NCBI RefSeq assembly: GCF_900111295.1
Contig: NZ_FOGT01000004.1
Span: 1 to 64,000 of the forward strand
DNA length: 64,000 nucleotides
Source of the DNA: Salipaludibacillus aurantiacus
GTDB lineage: Bacteria > Bacillota > Bacilli > Bacillales > Salisediminibacteriaceae
Direction: 5' to 3'
In this document: one piece after another, positions 51,622-60,076 of the stretch
Layout: every line of letters starts with the position of its first letter
Position numbering within the stretch: the stretch's first letter is position 1
Position numbers and translations under genes: made by a program
The notes under the pieces: generated by a model
The model's input: the letters and a program-made list of their open reading frames with translations, nothing else
Databases searched by the model: none
Told to the model about the DNA's origin: nothing

Positions 51622-52881
51622 ATGAGCAGTGAAAACAATATGCCAAAAGAGGAAGGTCTTGACCACAGTTTAAAGCTGCTGAAAGAAGGCTACCAGTTTA
51701 TTATTAACCGGCGCCACACGATGCAGTCGAATGTGTTTGAGACAAAGCTTCTCGGTGATAAAGCGATTTGCCTTTCAGGAAGCGAAGCCGCTAAAATTTT
51801 TTACGATAATGATAAGTTTAAACGGGAAGGAGCGGCGCCTAAACCGGTGGAAAAGACGCTATTTGGCGAGGGAGGAGTCCAAGGGTTAGATGGATTGGCC
51901 CATAAACACCGGAAAGCGATGTTTATGTCATTAATGTCAAAAGATGATTTAGCAGAAATCCGTCGTTTAACAAAAAAATACTGGGAACAGGCAGCTCAAG
52001 ACTGGGAATCCCGTGAAGAGATCGTGCTTTATCAAGAAGTTAAGAAAATCATAACCCGGGTTGCCTGTGAATGGACTGGCGTACCGCTTGAAGAAGATGA
52101 GGTGGACCACCGGGCAGACCAGCTGAGTGAAATGTTTGAGAAGCCTGCGGAGGTCGGTTTAAGTCACTTCAAAGGCTGGAGAGCCCGTTCAAAAGCTGAA
52201 GACTGGATTGAAGAGCTCGTTAAAGAAGTACGTAATCATGATCGGGAAGTGGACAGATACCGGGCTTTATATGCGTTTTCATGGCATAAAGACCATGAAG
52301 ATCAATTGCTGGACGAAAGTGTTGTGGCTGTAGAGATATTAAATCTGCTGCGTCCGATGGTGGCCATTTCCATTTATATCGCGTTCACAGCTTTAGCGGT
52401 TCATCAATACCCTGAGAAAGTGAAAGCTCTTGAGAGCGGGGACGAAGACCAGCTCCAATATTTCATTCAGGAAGTCCGCCGTTATTATCCGTTCTTCCCT
52501 TTTACAGTAGCTATAGTTAAAGAAAACTTTACTTGGGACGGCTACAAATTTGAAGAGGGAACAATGACTCTGCTGGATCTGTATGGTACAAACCACCACC
52601 CGGATGACTGGGAAAACCCTAACCGGTTTGAACCGGAACGGTTTAAAGAGTGGGATGGAAGTCCATTTGACTTCATTCCGCAAGGTGGAGGGGAGTTTGA
52701 CATTGGCCATAGGTGCGCTGGAGAATGGATCACTATTGATATTATGAAAGAAAGTCTTGACTACCTTGTCAATCACCTCACGTACTCTATGCCGGAGCAG
52801 GATTTATCTTTCAGCATGACTGAAATTCCTACAATTCCGGAAAGCAGAATAATTATGAGAGATATTAAACGCAAGCAGTAA
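51622..52881 (+). CDS. Cytochrome P450 fatty-acid peroxygenase (CYP152 type)
   Basis: A 419-residue P450 that uses hydrogen peroxide directly to hydroxylate or decarboxylate fatty acids. CYP152 marks are all present: GEGGVQGLDGLAHKHRKAMF near 85, the LRPMVAIS segment with the substrate-carboxylate-binding Arg-Pro (about 245), the ExxR pair in FIQEVRRYYPFFPF, and the heme loop FIPQGGGEFDIGHRCAGEW with Cys365. ATG 51622 follows GGAGGG; the open frame extends to 51502 without a site. A peroxiredoxin gene follows, so peroxide use and removal are neighbours. Confidence 0.92.
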   Translation: MSSENNMPKEEGLDHSLKLLKEGYQFIINRRHTMQSNVFETKLLGDKAICLSGSEAAKIFYDNDKFKREGAAPKPVEKTLFGEGGVQGLDGLAHKHRKAMFMSLMSKDDLAEIRRLTKKYWEQAAQDWESREEIVLYQEVKKIITRVACEWTGVPLEEDEVDHRADQLSEMFEKPAEVGLSHFKGWRARSKAEDWIEELVKEVRNHDREVDRYRALYAFSWHKDHEDQLLDESVVAVEILNLLRPMVAISIYIAFTALAVHQYPEKVKALESGDEDQLQYFIQEVRRYYPFFPFTVAIVKENFTWDGYKFEEGTMTLLDLYGTNHHPDDWENPNRFEPERFKEWDGSPFDFIPQGGGEFDIGHRCAGEWITIDIMKESLDYLVNHLTYSMPEQDLSFSMTEIPTIPESRIIMRDIKRKQ

Positions 52882-52914
52882 AACGGACGTTTACATGATG
52901 TGTTTAATTCTTCC

Positions 52915-52948
52915 GGGCAGACAGCTTAACGGCTGTCTGCTTTCTGGA
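52915..52948 (+). terminator. Hairpin after the P450 gene
   Basis: GGCAGACAGC pairs with GCTGTCTGC around TTAACG, followed by TTTC. A weak U-tract makes partial read-through to the peroxiredoxin gene possible. Confidence 0.55.
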
Positions 52949-53125
52949 TATTGGGATGGGCGTGGAAAAGTGTTTTATATAAGACAGAGGAGTGGAATGG
53001 ATAACTACAGGTAATGATAAGGGAAAGAAATCATATTCGCAGTAAAGAACAGCTTAAATTAAGAAGGCTGGAATTTTTTAAAAAGCGATATAACCTGTCA
53101 AAATAAATGAAATGAGGTGTAGTAT

Positions 53126-53587
53126 ATGGCTGAACTGGAAATCGGAATGGAAGCGCCGGATTTTAACTTGTCCTCCACGAGAAAAGAAAGAATTTCATTA
53201 AGTGATTTCAGGGGAGAGAAAAATGTGCTTGTAGCTTTTCATCCGCTGGATTTTACTCCTGGCTGAATTAAGGAATTAACCTCTTGGAAAGAGGACTACA
53301 AAGCTTTGCAGAAGCTCGATACAGAAGTGCTGTCGATCAGTGTGGATCATATATACTCGCATAACGTGTTTGAGGCAAGCCTTGGTACGCTGCCGTTCCC
53401 GCTGTTATCCGATTGGTTTAAAAAAACCGCGAAGGAGTATGGTGTTTTCAACCCTGAAGATGAGACGGCAAAGAGGTCAGTATTCGTAGTTAATAAAGAA
53501 GGCAAGATTACTTTTATGAATACGCAGTTTAAGGCTGATGAAGATGAACATTATACGGAGTGCCTCGAGCACTTGGAACGTCTGTAA
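53126..53587 (+). CDS. Peroxiredoxin with in-frame TGA, probable selenoprotein
   Basis: One frame of 153 codons from ATG 53126 (GAGGTG upstream), interrupted only by TGA at codon 47 (53264-53266). Both sides are one thioredoxin-fold peroxiredoxin: IGMEAPDFNLSSTRKERISL, then FHPLDFTPG-TGA-IKELTSWKEDY, later PFPLLSDW and VFVVNKEGKI. The TGA replaces the peroxidatic Cys of the usual FTPVC motif. Thirteen bases later comes a hairpin, CCTCTT-GGA-AAGAGG (53280-53294), with G in the loop, as in bacterial SECIS elements. Reading TGA as selenocysteine gives a complete enzyme reducing peroxides. A Cys-to-stop mutation is the alternative; no other decay is visible. Confidence 0.82.
53280..53294 (+). promoter_or_regulatory. 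Putative bacterial SECIS hairpin
   Basis: A six-bp perfect stem, CCUCUU with AAGAGG, and loop GGA, starting 13 bases after the UGA. E. coli fdhF has an upper stem at about 11 bases with a G-containing loop, so spacing and shape fit SelB recognition. Confidence 0.65.
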
Positions 53588-53597
53588 ACGGCGTGGA

Positions 53598-53641
53598 TGT
53601 AACCGTCCCTGACTCTGATGGAGTCAGGAACGGTTTTTTTA
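53598..53641 (+). terminator. Terminator of the peroxiredoxin gene
   Basis: AACCGTCCCTGACTC pairs with GAGTCAGGAACGGTT around TGATG, followed by TTTTT. Confidence 0.85.
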
Positions 53642-53682
53642 TTATGGAAGAAGCAGGGGAGCACCATCAGAAAGAATGACAT

Positions 53683-54723
53683 TTAATACTGGTTCTCTTC
53701 TTCTGGTTTCGCCTGCAGATAGCGTTTATCTTTCATAAACAGACGCCAGAAAATATAAAAAGCAGGAATAAGGATCGCGAGGCCTCCTCCATATCCGTAT
53801 AGGAGCCACCTGAACATCACAGGATCTGTAAAAGCATCCTGAATGGTTAAATCCGGATAAAGGATATACGGCATATGGGAATAGCCGTAAGCGAAGCTGG
53901 CCAGCCCGAACTGTAAGACGATCAGGAGGACGCCTGCCCTCGGGCGGCCGGGCGCTGCGCTTTGAGAGGGCCACCATAACGAGCTGTAGCCAATCACTGC
54001 AGCGATCAGCGATAAAGCAAATAAATACCAGACATCGACCATCGCTTCAACCATCCAGGGAGCCTCCGGGATCAGTGTCAGCAGCGCAGTGACGGCAAAA
54101 AATAATGTGACTGGCCCGAGGATCACAGCATTTTTCCTGTATATGGCATAAGCCTTTTCTGAGCCGGATTCACGGGCATAGTCACTTAAAAGCAGCGCGG
54201 ATAAAAACAGCTCTGTTGCAAGTCCGAAGCCGACGTGGGTGTAAACAGCCGGGCTGGCAAGGGTTTCGTTAAATAAGATGTACTGCCGCTCCCCCCCGCC
54301 TATGAACCCCCCGATAGAAACAGGGAGAACGGCAATCATTAAAGCAGGAATTAACAGGCCTGTGATACCTGAAATGTAGACAAGAGCTTTCGTATATTTT
54401 TTCACAGTGAATGAAAAAACCATAAAGGCGCTCCGGATTGTGAGCAGGATGAGCACCAGGCTGAAAGGCAAAATCATTAATGTGCCCATGTAAAACGCTG
54501 CGCCTGGGAAGAAGCCGACGAGTGCGATAACGAGAAGGACAAGAAACACATTAGTTACTTCCCATGACGGCGATAAATAGCGGTTGGCAAGGACTGTCGC
54601 GCTCGTTTCCCTGTCAGAGTAGTACATTGCCCAAAACCCGGCCCCGAAGTCAATCGAGCCGGCGATGGCGTAGACAAATAAGAACACCCATATAATCAAT
54701 ATGGCAATATAAGGTTCAGTCAT
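53683..54723 (-). CDS. Cytochrome bd-type quinol oxidase subunit II
   Basis: A 346-residue membrane protein of the CydB family (YthB type in Bacillus) with eight or nine transmembrane helices. The family segments AIAGSIDFGAGFWAMYY near the N-terminus and YLSPSWEVTNVFLVLL (about 48-64) are clear. With subunit I it forms the terminal oxidase that reduces oxygen with quinol. It starts five bases after the subunit I stop, a tight operon. GGAGG lies about 12 bases before the ATG. Confidence 0.9.
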   Translation of the reverse strand: MTEPYIAILIIWVFLFVYAIAGSIDFGAGFWAMYYSDRETSATVLANRYLSPSWEVTNVFLVLLVIALVGFFPGAAFYMGTLMILPFSLVLILLTIRSAFMVFSFTVKKYTKALVYISGITGLLIPALMIAVLPVSIGGFIGGGERQYILFNETLASPAVYTHVGFGLATELFLSALLLSDYARESGSEKAYAIYRKNAVILGPVTLFFAVTALLTLIPEAPWMVEAMVDVWYLFALSLIAAVIGYSSLWWPSQSAAPGRPRAGVLLIVLQFGLASFAYGYSHMPYILYPDLTIQDAFTDPVMFRWLLYGYGGGLAILIPAFYIFWRLFMKDKRYLQAKPEEENQY

Positions 54724-54728
54724 AATCG

Positions 54729-56069
54729 TCAGAATGCCTCCCCGTTAGATACTGTCAGCTCGCGCTGCAAAGGATTTCTTGAGAAAAAGTATTTTAAAAC
54801 TAAGATTGTTAAAACGAGCAGGACAATATATAAGGTGATAAAGAGGAAGAAAAGAATCCCTATATTCCCTGATTGGGTGGCGGCATTGCTTGTTAACTGA
54901 ATGCCGTATATGGTCCATGGCTGTCTGGCTACACAACTGAAAATCCACCCAAATTCGATTCCAAGCATCGACAGAGGACCGGTTGCTATTAAAAGGATAA
55001 GCAGCCATGCCGGGAAACCGCGCTTTCTGAAAAAGATGGACCATAGAAGGGCAAAGCCTGCTATGCCAATCAGCGAGAATCCGATGCCTACCATGAGATT
55101 AAAGAGCGTATGGACGAACAGAGGGGGCCATTCTTCCTGCGGGAAGTCATTTAAGCCTTGGACCACACCGTCAGTGGACCCGGTTGCGAGCCAGCTGAGC
55201 ATTCCTGGAATTTCAATTCCTCCGACGACGGCTTCTTGTTCGGGATCGGGTATGCCCATAATGGCGAGCGGCGCGCTTGCTTGCGTTTCAAACAGACCTT
55301 CGGCGGCTGCCAGTTTTAAGGGCATTTCGTTATGGAGCATTTTTGCGGTGTCGTGACCGTTTGCAGCGGTGTAAATACTGGCTAAGAGAGCGACTGCGAG
55401 GGCCAGCATTAAGCCTTTTTTATGGTAAGTCCGTTCGGCAGCTGAGCTTGCTTTTCTAAGCAGCCTGTATGCCGCAATTGAGACGAGGACGAATGCGCCT
55501 GTCATGTAAGCTGTTGCGAGCACATGTTTTGAAGTCACGGGCATACTGGCGTTCAGAACAGCGGCCCACGGGTCGACATCAGTCACTCTTCCCTCAGTCA
55601 GCTGGAAGCCGGCCGGTGTGTTCATCCAGGAGTGGGCGATGTTAATTAAAACGGCAGAGGAAGACGCTCCGAATGCGACGATCGCTACACTGATAATCCT
55701 CATTAAGCTTGATAACCGGTCGGCTGCGTACACATAAATAGACATAAACACAGCTTCGAGGAAGAAGGCGAAGATTTCAATCTGAAAGGGCACGGCAATT
55801 ACTTTTCCTACGATTTCCATAAATCCCGGCCATAACAAAGACAGCATAACCCCGACTATTGTGCCTGACGGAATCGCCACTCCTAATAAAATGGCAAACC
55901 CTTTCGTCCAGCGTTTTGCCATAACCCCGTAATCCCTGTCTTTTCTTATCCAGTGCATGAGCTCTGCGAAAAAGATCATCAGCGTCACTCCTACCCCCAA
56001 GGTTGCGAAAATAATATGAAAAGCCATTGAAGTTCCGAATAACATTCGTGATAGCAATACTGAATCCAT
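54729..56069 (-). CDS. Cytochrome bd-type quinol oxidase subunit I
   Basis: A 446-residue CydA-family protein (YthA type) with about nine helices. Features: the heme-ligand His in FHIIFATLGVG, the GRVTDVDPW segment, the short Q-loop typical of the Bacillus branch, and the second-half EFGWIFSCVARQPWTIYGIQLT, where the family has GWxxxExGRQPW; here Glu is replaced in the SCVARQPW form. It carries hemes b and d-type or b-only. ATG 56069 follows GAGAGG; an in-frame GTG at 56075 is too close to that site. First gene of the two-gene operon. Confidence 0.9.
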   Translation of the reverse strand: MDSVLLSRMLFGTSMAFHIIFATLGVGVTLMIFFAELMHWIRKDRDYGVMAKRWTKGFAILLGVAIPSGTIVGVMLSLLWPGFMEIVGKVIAVPFQIEIFAFFLEAVFMSIYVYAADRLSSLMRIISVAIVAFGASSSAVLINIAHSWMNTPAGFQLTEGRVTDVDPWAAVLNASMPVTSKHVLATAYMTGAFVLVSIAAYRLLRKASSAAERTYHKKGLMLALAVALLASIYTAANGHDTAKMLHNEMPLKLAAAEGLFETQASAPLAIMGIPDPEQEAVVGGIEIPGMLSWLATGSTDGVVQGLNDFPQEEWPPLFVHTLFNLMVGIGFSLIGIAGFALLWSIFFRKRGFPAWLLILLIATGPLSMLGIEFGWIFSCVARQPWTIYGIQLTSNAATQSGNIGILFFLFITLYIVLLVLTILVLKYFFSRNPLQRELTVSNGEAF

Positions 56070-56075
56070 ACACAC

Positions 56076-56393
56076 CTCTCCGTTCCCAGTCAGTCTCTTA
56101 TGTTAGATTGCTTAGTTCATTGGATAATATTCATTTATTTTCCAGTCGGCGTTTAGGACTAAGGGGAAAGCAGATAATTTTTATGGTTTATTTTTTTAAA
56201 AAGGCGGGGGTGAAAGCTCTGCTTTGGGAAGAGTACAGTATTCGGGGGCGAAGGGCAGAAGGGAAGAAGCGCAGAAGAGCGGCAAAAAAAGACTTTTTTA
56301 ATTGAGACAGGCGCCAGGGCGAGGTTCTGGCAGTTGAGCGTCAGGCAGTGATAAAATGTAGTCACACGTCACGGAAACTGGAGAGTGGGGAAG
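56076..56393. other. Divergent gap between oxidase and glycosyltransferase genes
   Basis: About 320 bases with no gene. A basic ORF on the plus strand (ending near 56305) is read through Lys/Arg-rich low-complexity sequence and is not supported. Confidence 0.35.
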
Positions 56394-57542
56394 ATGGTTT
56401 ATTTGGCAGCTGTTACATGTCTGTTTTGGCTTTTCGTTCTTATTGATGCCTTCACCGGAATGAGGAAGATGCCGAAACTGGAAAACATTCAGGAAAATGA
56501 TCATTTACTCAGGGAAGGACCTTTAGTATCTGTCATTGTCGCCGCTAAAGATGAAGAAACCCATATAGGAGAAAGCTTACAGTCCCAGTTTAAACAGACA
56601 TACCCGCACATTGAATGGCTTGTCGTCAATGACCGGTCTGAAGACAGAACGGGAGAGATTATTGAGGAACTGGGAAAAGAAGAGGCGAGGATGACTCCTA
56701 TTCACATAGAGAAGCTGGAAGAAGGCTGGCTCGGTAAAAACCACGCCCTTTATAAAGGATACCTCGAAGCAAAAGGGGAGTATCTTCTATTTACTGATGC
56801 AGATGTCATTTACAAACCGGAGGCTCTTGCGAAAGCAGTCTCTTATGCGGTGGAACATGAGGTCGATCATTTAACTTTAGCGCCGGATATGAACGTGAAA
56901 AAGTATTGGGCGAGCGCTTTTGTTTCCTTTTTTATGTTTGGCTTTTCGTATTTTAAACGGCCTTGGAAAACAAATGATGATAAAAGCAAGCATGCTCTGG
57001 GAATTGGAGCCTTTAACTTATTGAAACGGGAGGCGTATGAGGATATTGGCACTCACCAGAAGATACGGATGCGGCCGGATGATGATTTAATGCTCGGCGT
57101 CCACATAAAACAGAGCGGGAAGAAACAGCGTGTGGGCTTTGCCTTGTCCCACCTGGAAGTGGAATGGTACTCATCTCTTCGGGCAGCGATCAGCGGTCTG
57201 GAGAAAAATACGTTTGCAGGTTTATATTACAGCTATCTGATGGTACTCGTATCGTTGTCAGGCATCTTTATTTCACAGCTCTTTCCGTTTATTGCCCTGT
57301 TTGTGACTGAAGGCATGACGCTGTGGCTTTATTCGGGCGCTGTCATACTTATGTTTCTCGTTTATTTGCAGACGTCCTTCAGGCGGGTACGGGAATCAGT
57401 AAAACATTTTGCTGTTTTTCCGGTGACCACTGTCCTGTTTATGTATACGATTATCAGGGCTGTTACCCTGACCACGGTCAGAGGCGGGATCACATGGCGC
57501 GGAACCTTCTATCCATTGGAAACACTTAAAAATAAAAAGTAA
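56394..57542 (+). CDS. Membrane-anchored family 2 glycosyltransferase
   Basis: A 382-residue GT2 enzyme. An N-terminal hydrophobic segment (2-18) is followed by the GT-A fold: VSVIVAAKDEETHIGESL, VVNDRSEDRTGEII, the DxD in LLFTDADVIY, and RPDDDLMLGVHIKQSG with the catalytic region. Three helices close the protein (about 275-365). This layout matches GT2 enzymes that glycosylate lipids such as carotenoids or hopanoids; the acceptor is unknown. ATG 56394 follows GGAGAGTGGGG; GTG 56385 is an alternative. Confidence 0.85.
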   Translation: MVYLAAVTCLFWLFVLIDAFTGMRKMPKLENIQENDHLLREGPLVSVIVAAKDEETHIGESLQSQFKQTYPHIEWLVVNDRSEDRTGEIIEELGKEEARMTPIHIEKLEEGWLGKNHALYKGYLEAKGEYLLFTDADVIYKPEALAKAVSYAVEHEVDHLTLAPDMNVKKYWASAFVSFFMFGFSYFKRPWKTNDDKSKHALGIGAFNLLKREAYEDIGTHQKIRMRPDDDLMLGVHIKQSGKKQRVGFALSHLEVEWYSSLRAAISGLEKNTFAGLYYSYLMVLVSLSGIFISQLFPFIALFVTEGMTLWLYSGAVILMFLVYLQTSFRRVRESVKHFAVFPVTTVLFMYTIIRAVTLTTVRGGITWRGTFYPLETLKNKK

Positions 57543-57543
57543 G

Positions 57544-57579
57544 TCCAAGACCCTGACAGCAAGGCTGTGAGGGTCTTGG
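57544..57579 (+). terminator. Intrinsic terminator
   Basis: TCCAAGACCCT pairs with AGGGTCTTGGA around an inner hairpin, followed by GTTTAAC. Confidence 0.6.
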
Positions 57580-57611
57580 AGTTTAACAGGTTAACGAGTG
57601 AGGGTACACAA

Positions 57612-57668
57612 TCGTGGGGACAAGAATTGTGGGGACAGACCCCCAGCGGGGCGACGCGTTAACGTGCA
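57612..57668. repeat. REP-like palindromes
   Basis: GTGGGGACAAGAATTGTGGGGACAGACCCCC followed by AGCGGGGCGACGCGTTAA. The last part recurs almost exactly at 58730-58759. Confidence 0.65.
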
Positions 57669-57761
57669 AAGGAATATATCAAGATTTAGGAATGTTTTTT
57701 TGGTAAGGGGGAATATTGATTTAAAGCTTAATTTTCATAATTTAATCAGGCGGTGACTCCA

Positions 57762-58589
57762 ATGGGAGAACAAAAACTACAAAAAGAAATGCATACGATT
57801 GACGGGATGGAAATTTATTGTGAACATGATTTTAACGGACGGCCCCCTATTCTTCTGCTGCACGGTTTCTTATCCTCAACTTACACTTTCAAACGGGTAA
57901 TACCTATTCTTCAACGGAACTTTTCGGTGCTTGCAATAGACCTGCCTGGTTTTGGAAAAAGCGAGAAGTGCCAGTCTTTTATTTATTCCTACTATAATTA
58001 CGGGCGTTTCATAAAATCCTGTGCTGATTATTTTGAATTGGACAAGCTTTCGATCGCCGGGCACTCTATGGGCGGACAGATTGCTTTAAATGCTGTGAGA
58101 GTTATGCCTGAACGCATAGAAGCAGTGGTCCTGCTCGGAAGTTCAGGGTATTTACAAAAGTCCAGGAGGGTCTGGATTTACAGTTCTTATCTTCCTTTCT
58201 TTGACAGGTTAATTTCTGCTTATATTCATAGAAGGGGCGTGATAAACGGTTTAAAAAATGTGCTTCATGACCCGTCTCTTATCACGGACGAGCATGTCGA
58301 AGAGTTTGGAAGACCTTTGGCAGAGAAGGAGTTTTATAAAGTATTATGCAGACTGCTGAGGTACCGTGAAGGGGATTTAACTTCGAGCCAGCTGAAAGAT
58401 ATTAAAGTGAAAGCGCTCCTGCTCTGGGGAAAAGAAGACAAAGTGGTCCCAGTACACATTGGCAACAAATTAGCGGAAGATTTACCACATGCCGAGATGA
58501 TCACATTTAACCAGACAGGACACCTGCTGACAGAAGAACGCCCGAAGGAAGTGTGTGAGGCGATTATTTCACATTGCTGCCCGACGTGA
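57762..58589 (+). CDS. Alpha/beta hydrolase
   Basis: A 275-residue alpha/beta hydrolase. Oxyanion region LLHGFLSSTYTF, nucleophile elbow GHSMGGQ (about 103-109), Asp in LLWGKEDKVVPV and His in FNQTGHLLTEERP form a full triad. The cap is helical. Substrate unknown; relatives include haloperoxidase-like and ester hydrolases. ATG 57762 follows AGGCGG at eight bases; an in-frame GTG at 57753 overlaps that site. Confidence 0.85.
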   Translation: MGEQKLQKEMHTIDGMEIYCEHDFNGRPPILLLHGFLSSTYTFKRVIPILQRNFSVLAIDLPGFGKSEKCQSFIYSYYNYGRFIKSCADYFELDKLSIAGHSMGGQIALNAVRVMPERIEAVVLLGSSGYLQKSRRVWIYSSYLPFFDRLISAYIHRRGVINGLKNVLHDPSLITDEHVEEFGRPLAEKEFYKVLCRLLRYREGDLTSSQLKDIKVKALLLWGKEDKVVPVHIGNKLAEDLPHAEMITFNQTGHLLTEERPKEVCEAIISHCCPT

Positions 58590-58702
58590 TATGAGTGGGC
58601 TATCTTATCGCTCGTATGTACGTTAAAGTAGCTTCCTTAAGTTTGATTTAGGGCAGCTCCTTTAGCATTTATATTGTTTCTGCATTAATATTCTTTAGTG
58701 GT

Positions 58703-58759
58703 TTAACGCGCGAGGGGACAACGCGCGAGGGGACAGACCCCCAGCGGGGTGACGCGTTA
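58703..58759. repeat. REP-like palindromes
   Basis: TTAACGCGCGAGGGGACAAC, a second CGCGAGGGGACAGACCCCC, and AGCGGGGTGACGCGTTAA. Ends TTAACGCG and CGCGTTAA are exact inverted copies. Closely related to the element at 57612. Confidence 0.7.
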
Positions 58760-58765
58760 ATGCGA

Positions 58766-58803
58766 AAGGGGGCAGCCCCTATACGGCTGCCCCCTTTGAT
58801 TGG
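58766..58803. terminator. Terminator between convergent genes
   Basis: AGGGGGCAGCC pairs with GGCTGCCCCCT around CCTATAC, with TTTGATT after it on the plus strand and CCCTTTCG on the other side. Confidence 0.65.
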
Positions 58804-60030
58804 TTATGGTTCCAATAAGACTTTCATTGAGTGATTTTTTGATTTGTTAGATGAGACGTCCAAGGCTTCCTGGTAGTTATCGAGCGGGAAGCGGTGGGTA
58901 ATTAATGGGGTAAGGTCCACCTTTTTTTGAGCCAAAAGCTCCACAGCGATTTGCAGTGTTCTTTTAGGCTTGCCCTCATACTCTTCTGTTCCGTAGCAAA
59001 AACTTCCATGGATCTTTAATTCATTCAGCCAGATCATTGTCATATCGAGGTTTTCTACCACACTGGCCAGTCCCAGCAAGGCGAGTGTGCCTCCTTTTTT
59101 AGTAAATCGGATCGCATCATGCAGGCTGTGCTTGTTCCCGACACACTCAAACACAATATCTGCTCCGCCATTTACAATAGGCTGCCCGAATACAGGATTA
59201 AGCACTTGGGCGTTAAACGATTTGGCGAGCTCCGACACATAGTCTTTTTTACGTGAATGTAAAACGACTTCATCAGCTCCGAAAGAAGACGCTAACTCTT
59301 TCTGAAACTGGTATTTGGCGAGCACCGTAATTTTGCACGGAATATCCAGAGCGCGGATCGCTGCCACCGCGCAAATACCAATTACTCCTGCACCTATAAT
59401 AAAAACATGATCCGAAGGTTTCGGCCTGTTCTGCATGACCGTATGTAAGGCACAGCTGAACGGTTCAACGAGCACCCCGTTTTCATCGCTCACATTGTCG
59501 GGGATAGGGATAATCTGGCTTTTATGAGCCACGACATACTGGCTCCAGCTTCCCCCGGTATCCTTGCATGTTCCAGTTAAAAGTCCCGGAGAAATTGAAC
59601 CTTTATTCATGTGTTCGCATAAGTTGTAATTCCCTTTTTCACACTCGGAACATTTAGGGGAAATCCCTCTGACCTCACATGCTAAAATCGGGTCAATGAC
59701 GACCCGATCTCCTTCTGCCAGTTCTGTCGCTTTATCACCGGTTTTGGAAATAGTGCCCGTGATTTCATGGCCCAGTGTAAACGGAAATGAAATAAACGGT
59801 GAAGTGGCCGGGCTGTCTTTTAGCGAAATTAGATTAAGGTCACTCCCGCATATTCCTCCATATGTTACTTTCACTTCCACCCAGTCGTCATCCGGGAGAC
59901 GGGGCTTTTCCACGTCTTTCATCTGAAGGCATGATAATGACCTGTGGGTGTAAAAGGATGGTTTCAGTTTACCGGCTGCTTTAGTAAAGGCGTACTTTGG
60001 AAGATTAAGTTCAAACTGTACTGCTTTCAT
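58804..60030 (-). CDS. Zinc-dependent alcohol dehydrogenase family protein
   Basis: A 408-residue MDR enzyme with an unusually long N-terminal part (about 50 residues before the first zinc ligand). Catalytic zinc ligands lie in GGICGSDL and LGHEITG. A structural-type Cys cluster reads CSECEKGNYNLC, and the cofactor loop is GAGVIGICAVAA. It looks like the polyol/threonine-dehydrogenase branch. It is the second gene after the class II aldolase (46 bases between), which suggests a sugar or polyol pathway. AGGTGG precedes the ATG. Confidence 0.87.
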   Translation of the reverse strand: MKAVQFELNLPKYAFTKAAGKLKPSFYTHRSLSCLQMKDVEKPRLPDDDWVEVKVTYGGICGSDLNLISLKDSPATSPFISFPFTLGHEITGTISKTGDKATELAEGDRVVIDPILACEVRGISPKCSECEKGNYNLCEHMNKGSISPGLLTGTCKDTGGSWSQYVVAHKSQIIPIPDNVSDENGVLVEPFSCALHTVMQNRPKPSDHVFIIGAGVIGICAVAAIRALDIPCKITVLAKYQFQKELASSFGADEVVLHSRKKDYVSELAKSFNAQVLNPVFGQPIVNGGADIVFECVGNKHSLHDAIRFTKKGGTLALLGLASVVENLDMTMIWLNELKIHGSFCYGTEEYEGKPKRTLQIAVELLAQKKVDLTPLITHRFPLDNYQEALDVSSNKSKNHSMKVLLEP

Positions 60031-60076
60031 GTGTAACCACCTGTTTTTCTTAATAGTATGTCTATGAAAGCTTTTT

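Noticed and set aside
53014-53106. 30-codon basic ORF between the P450 and peroxiredoxin genes
   Set aside because: Only a weak ribosome site (CAGGTA) and no recognisable similarity; too little evidence.
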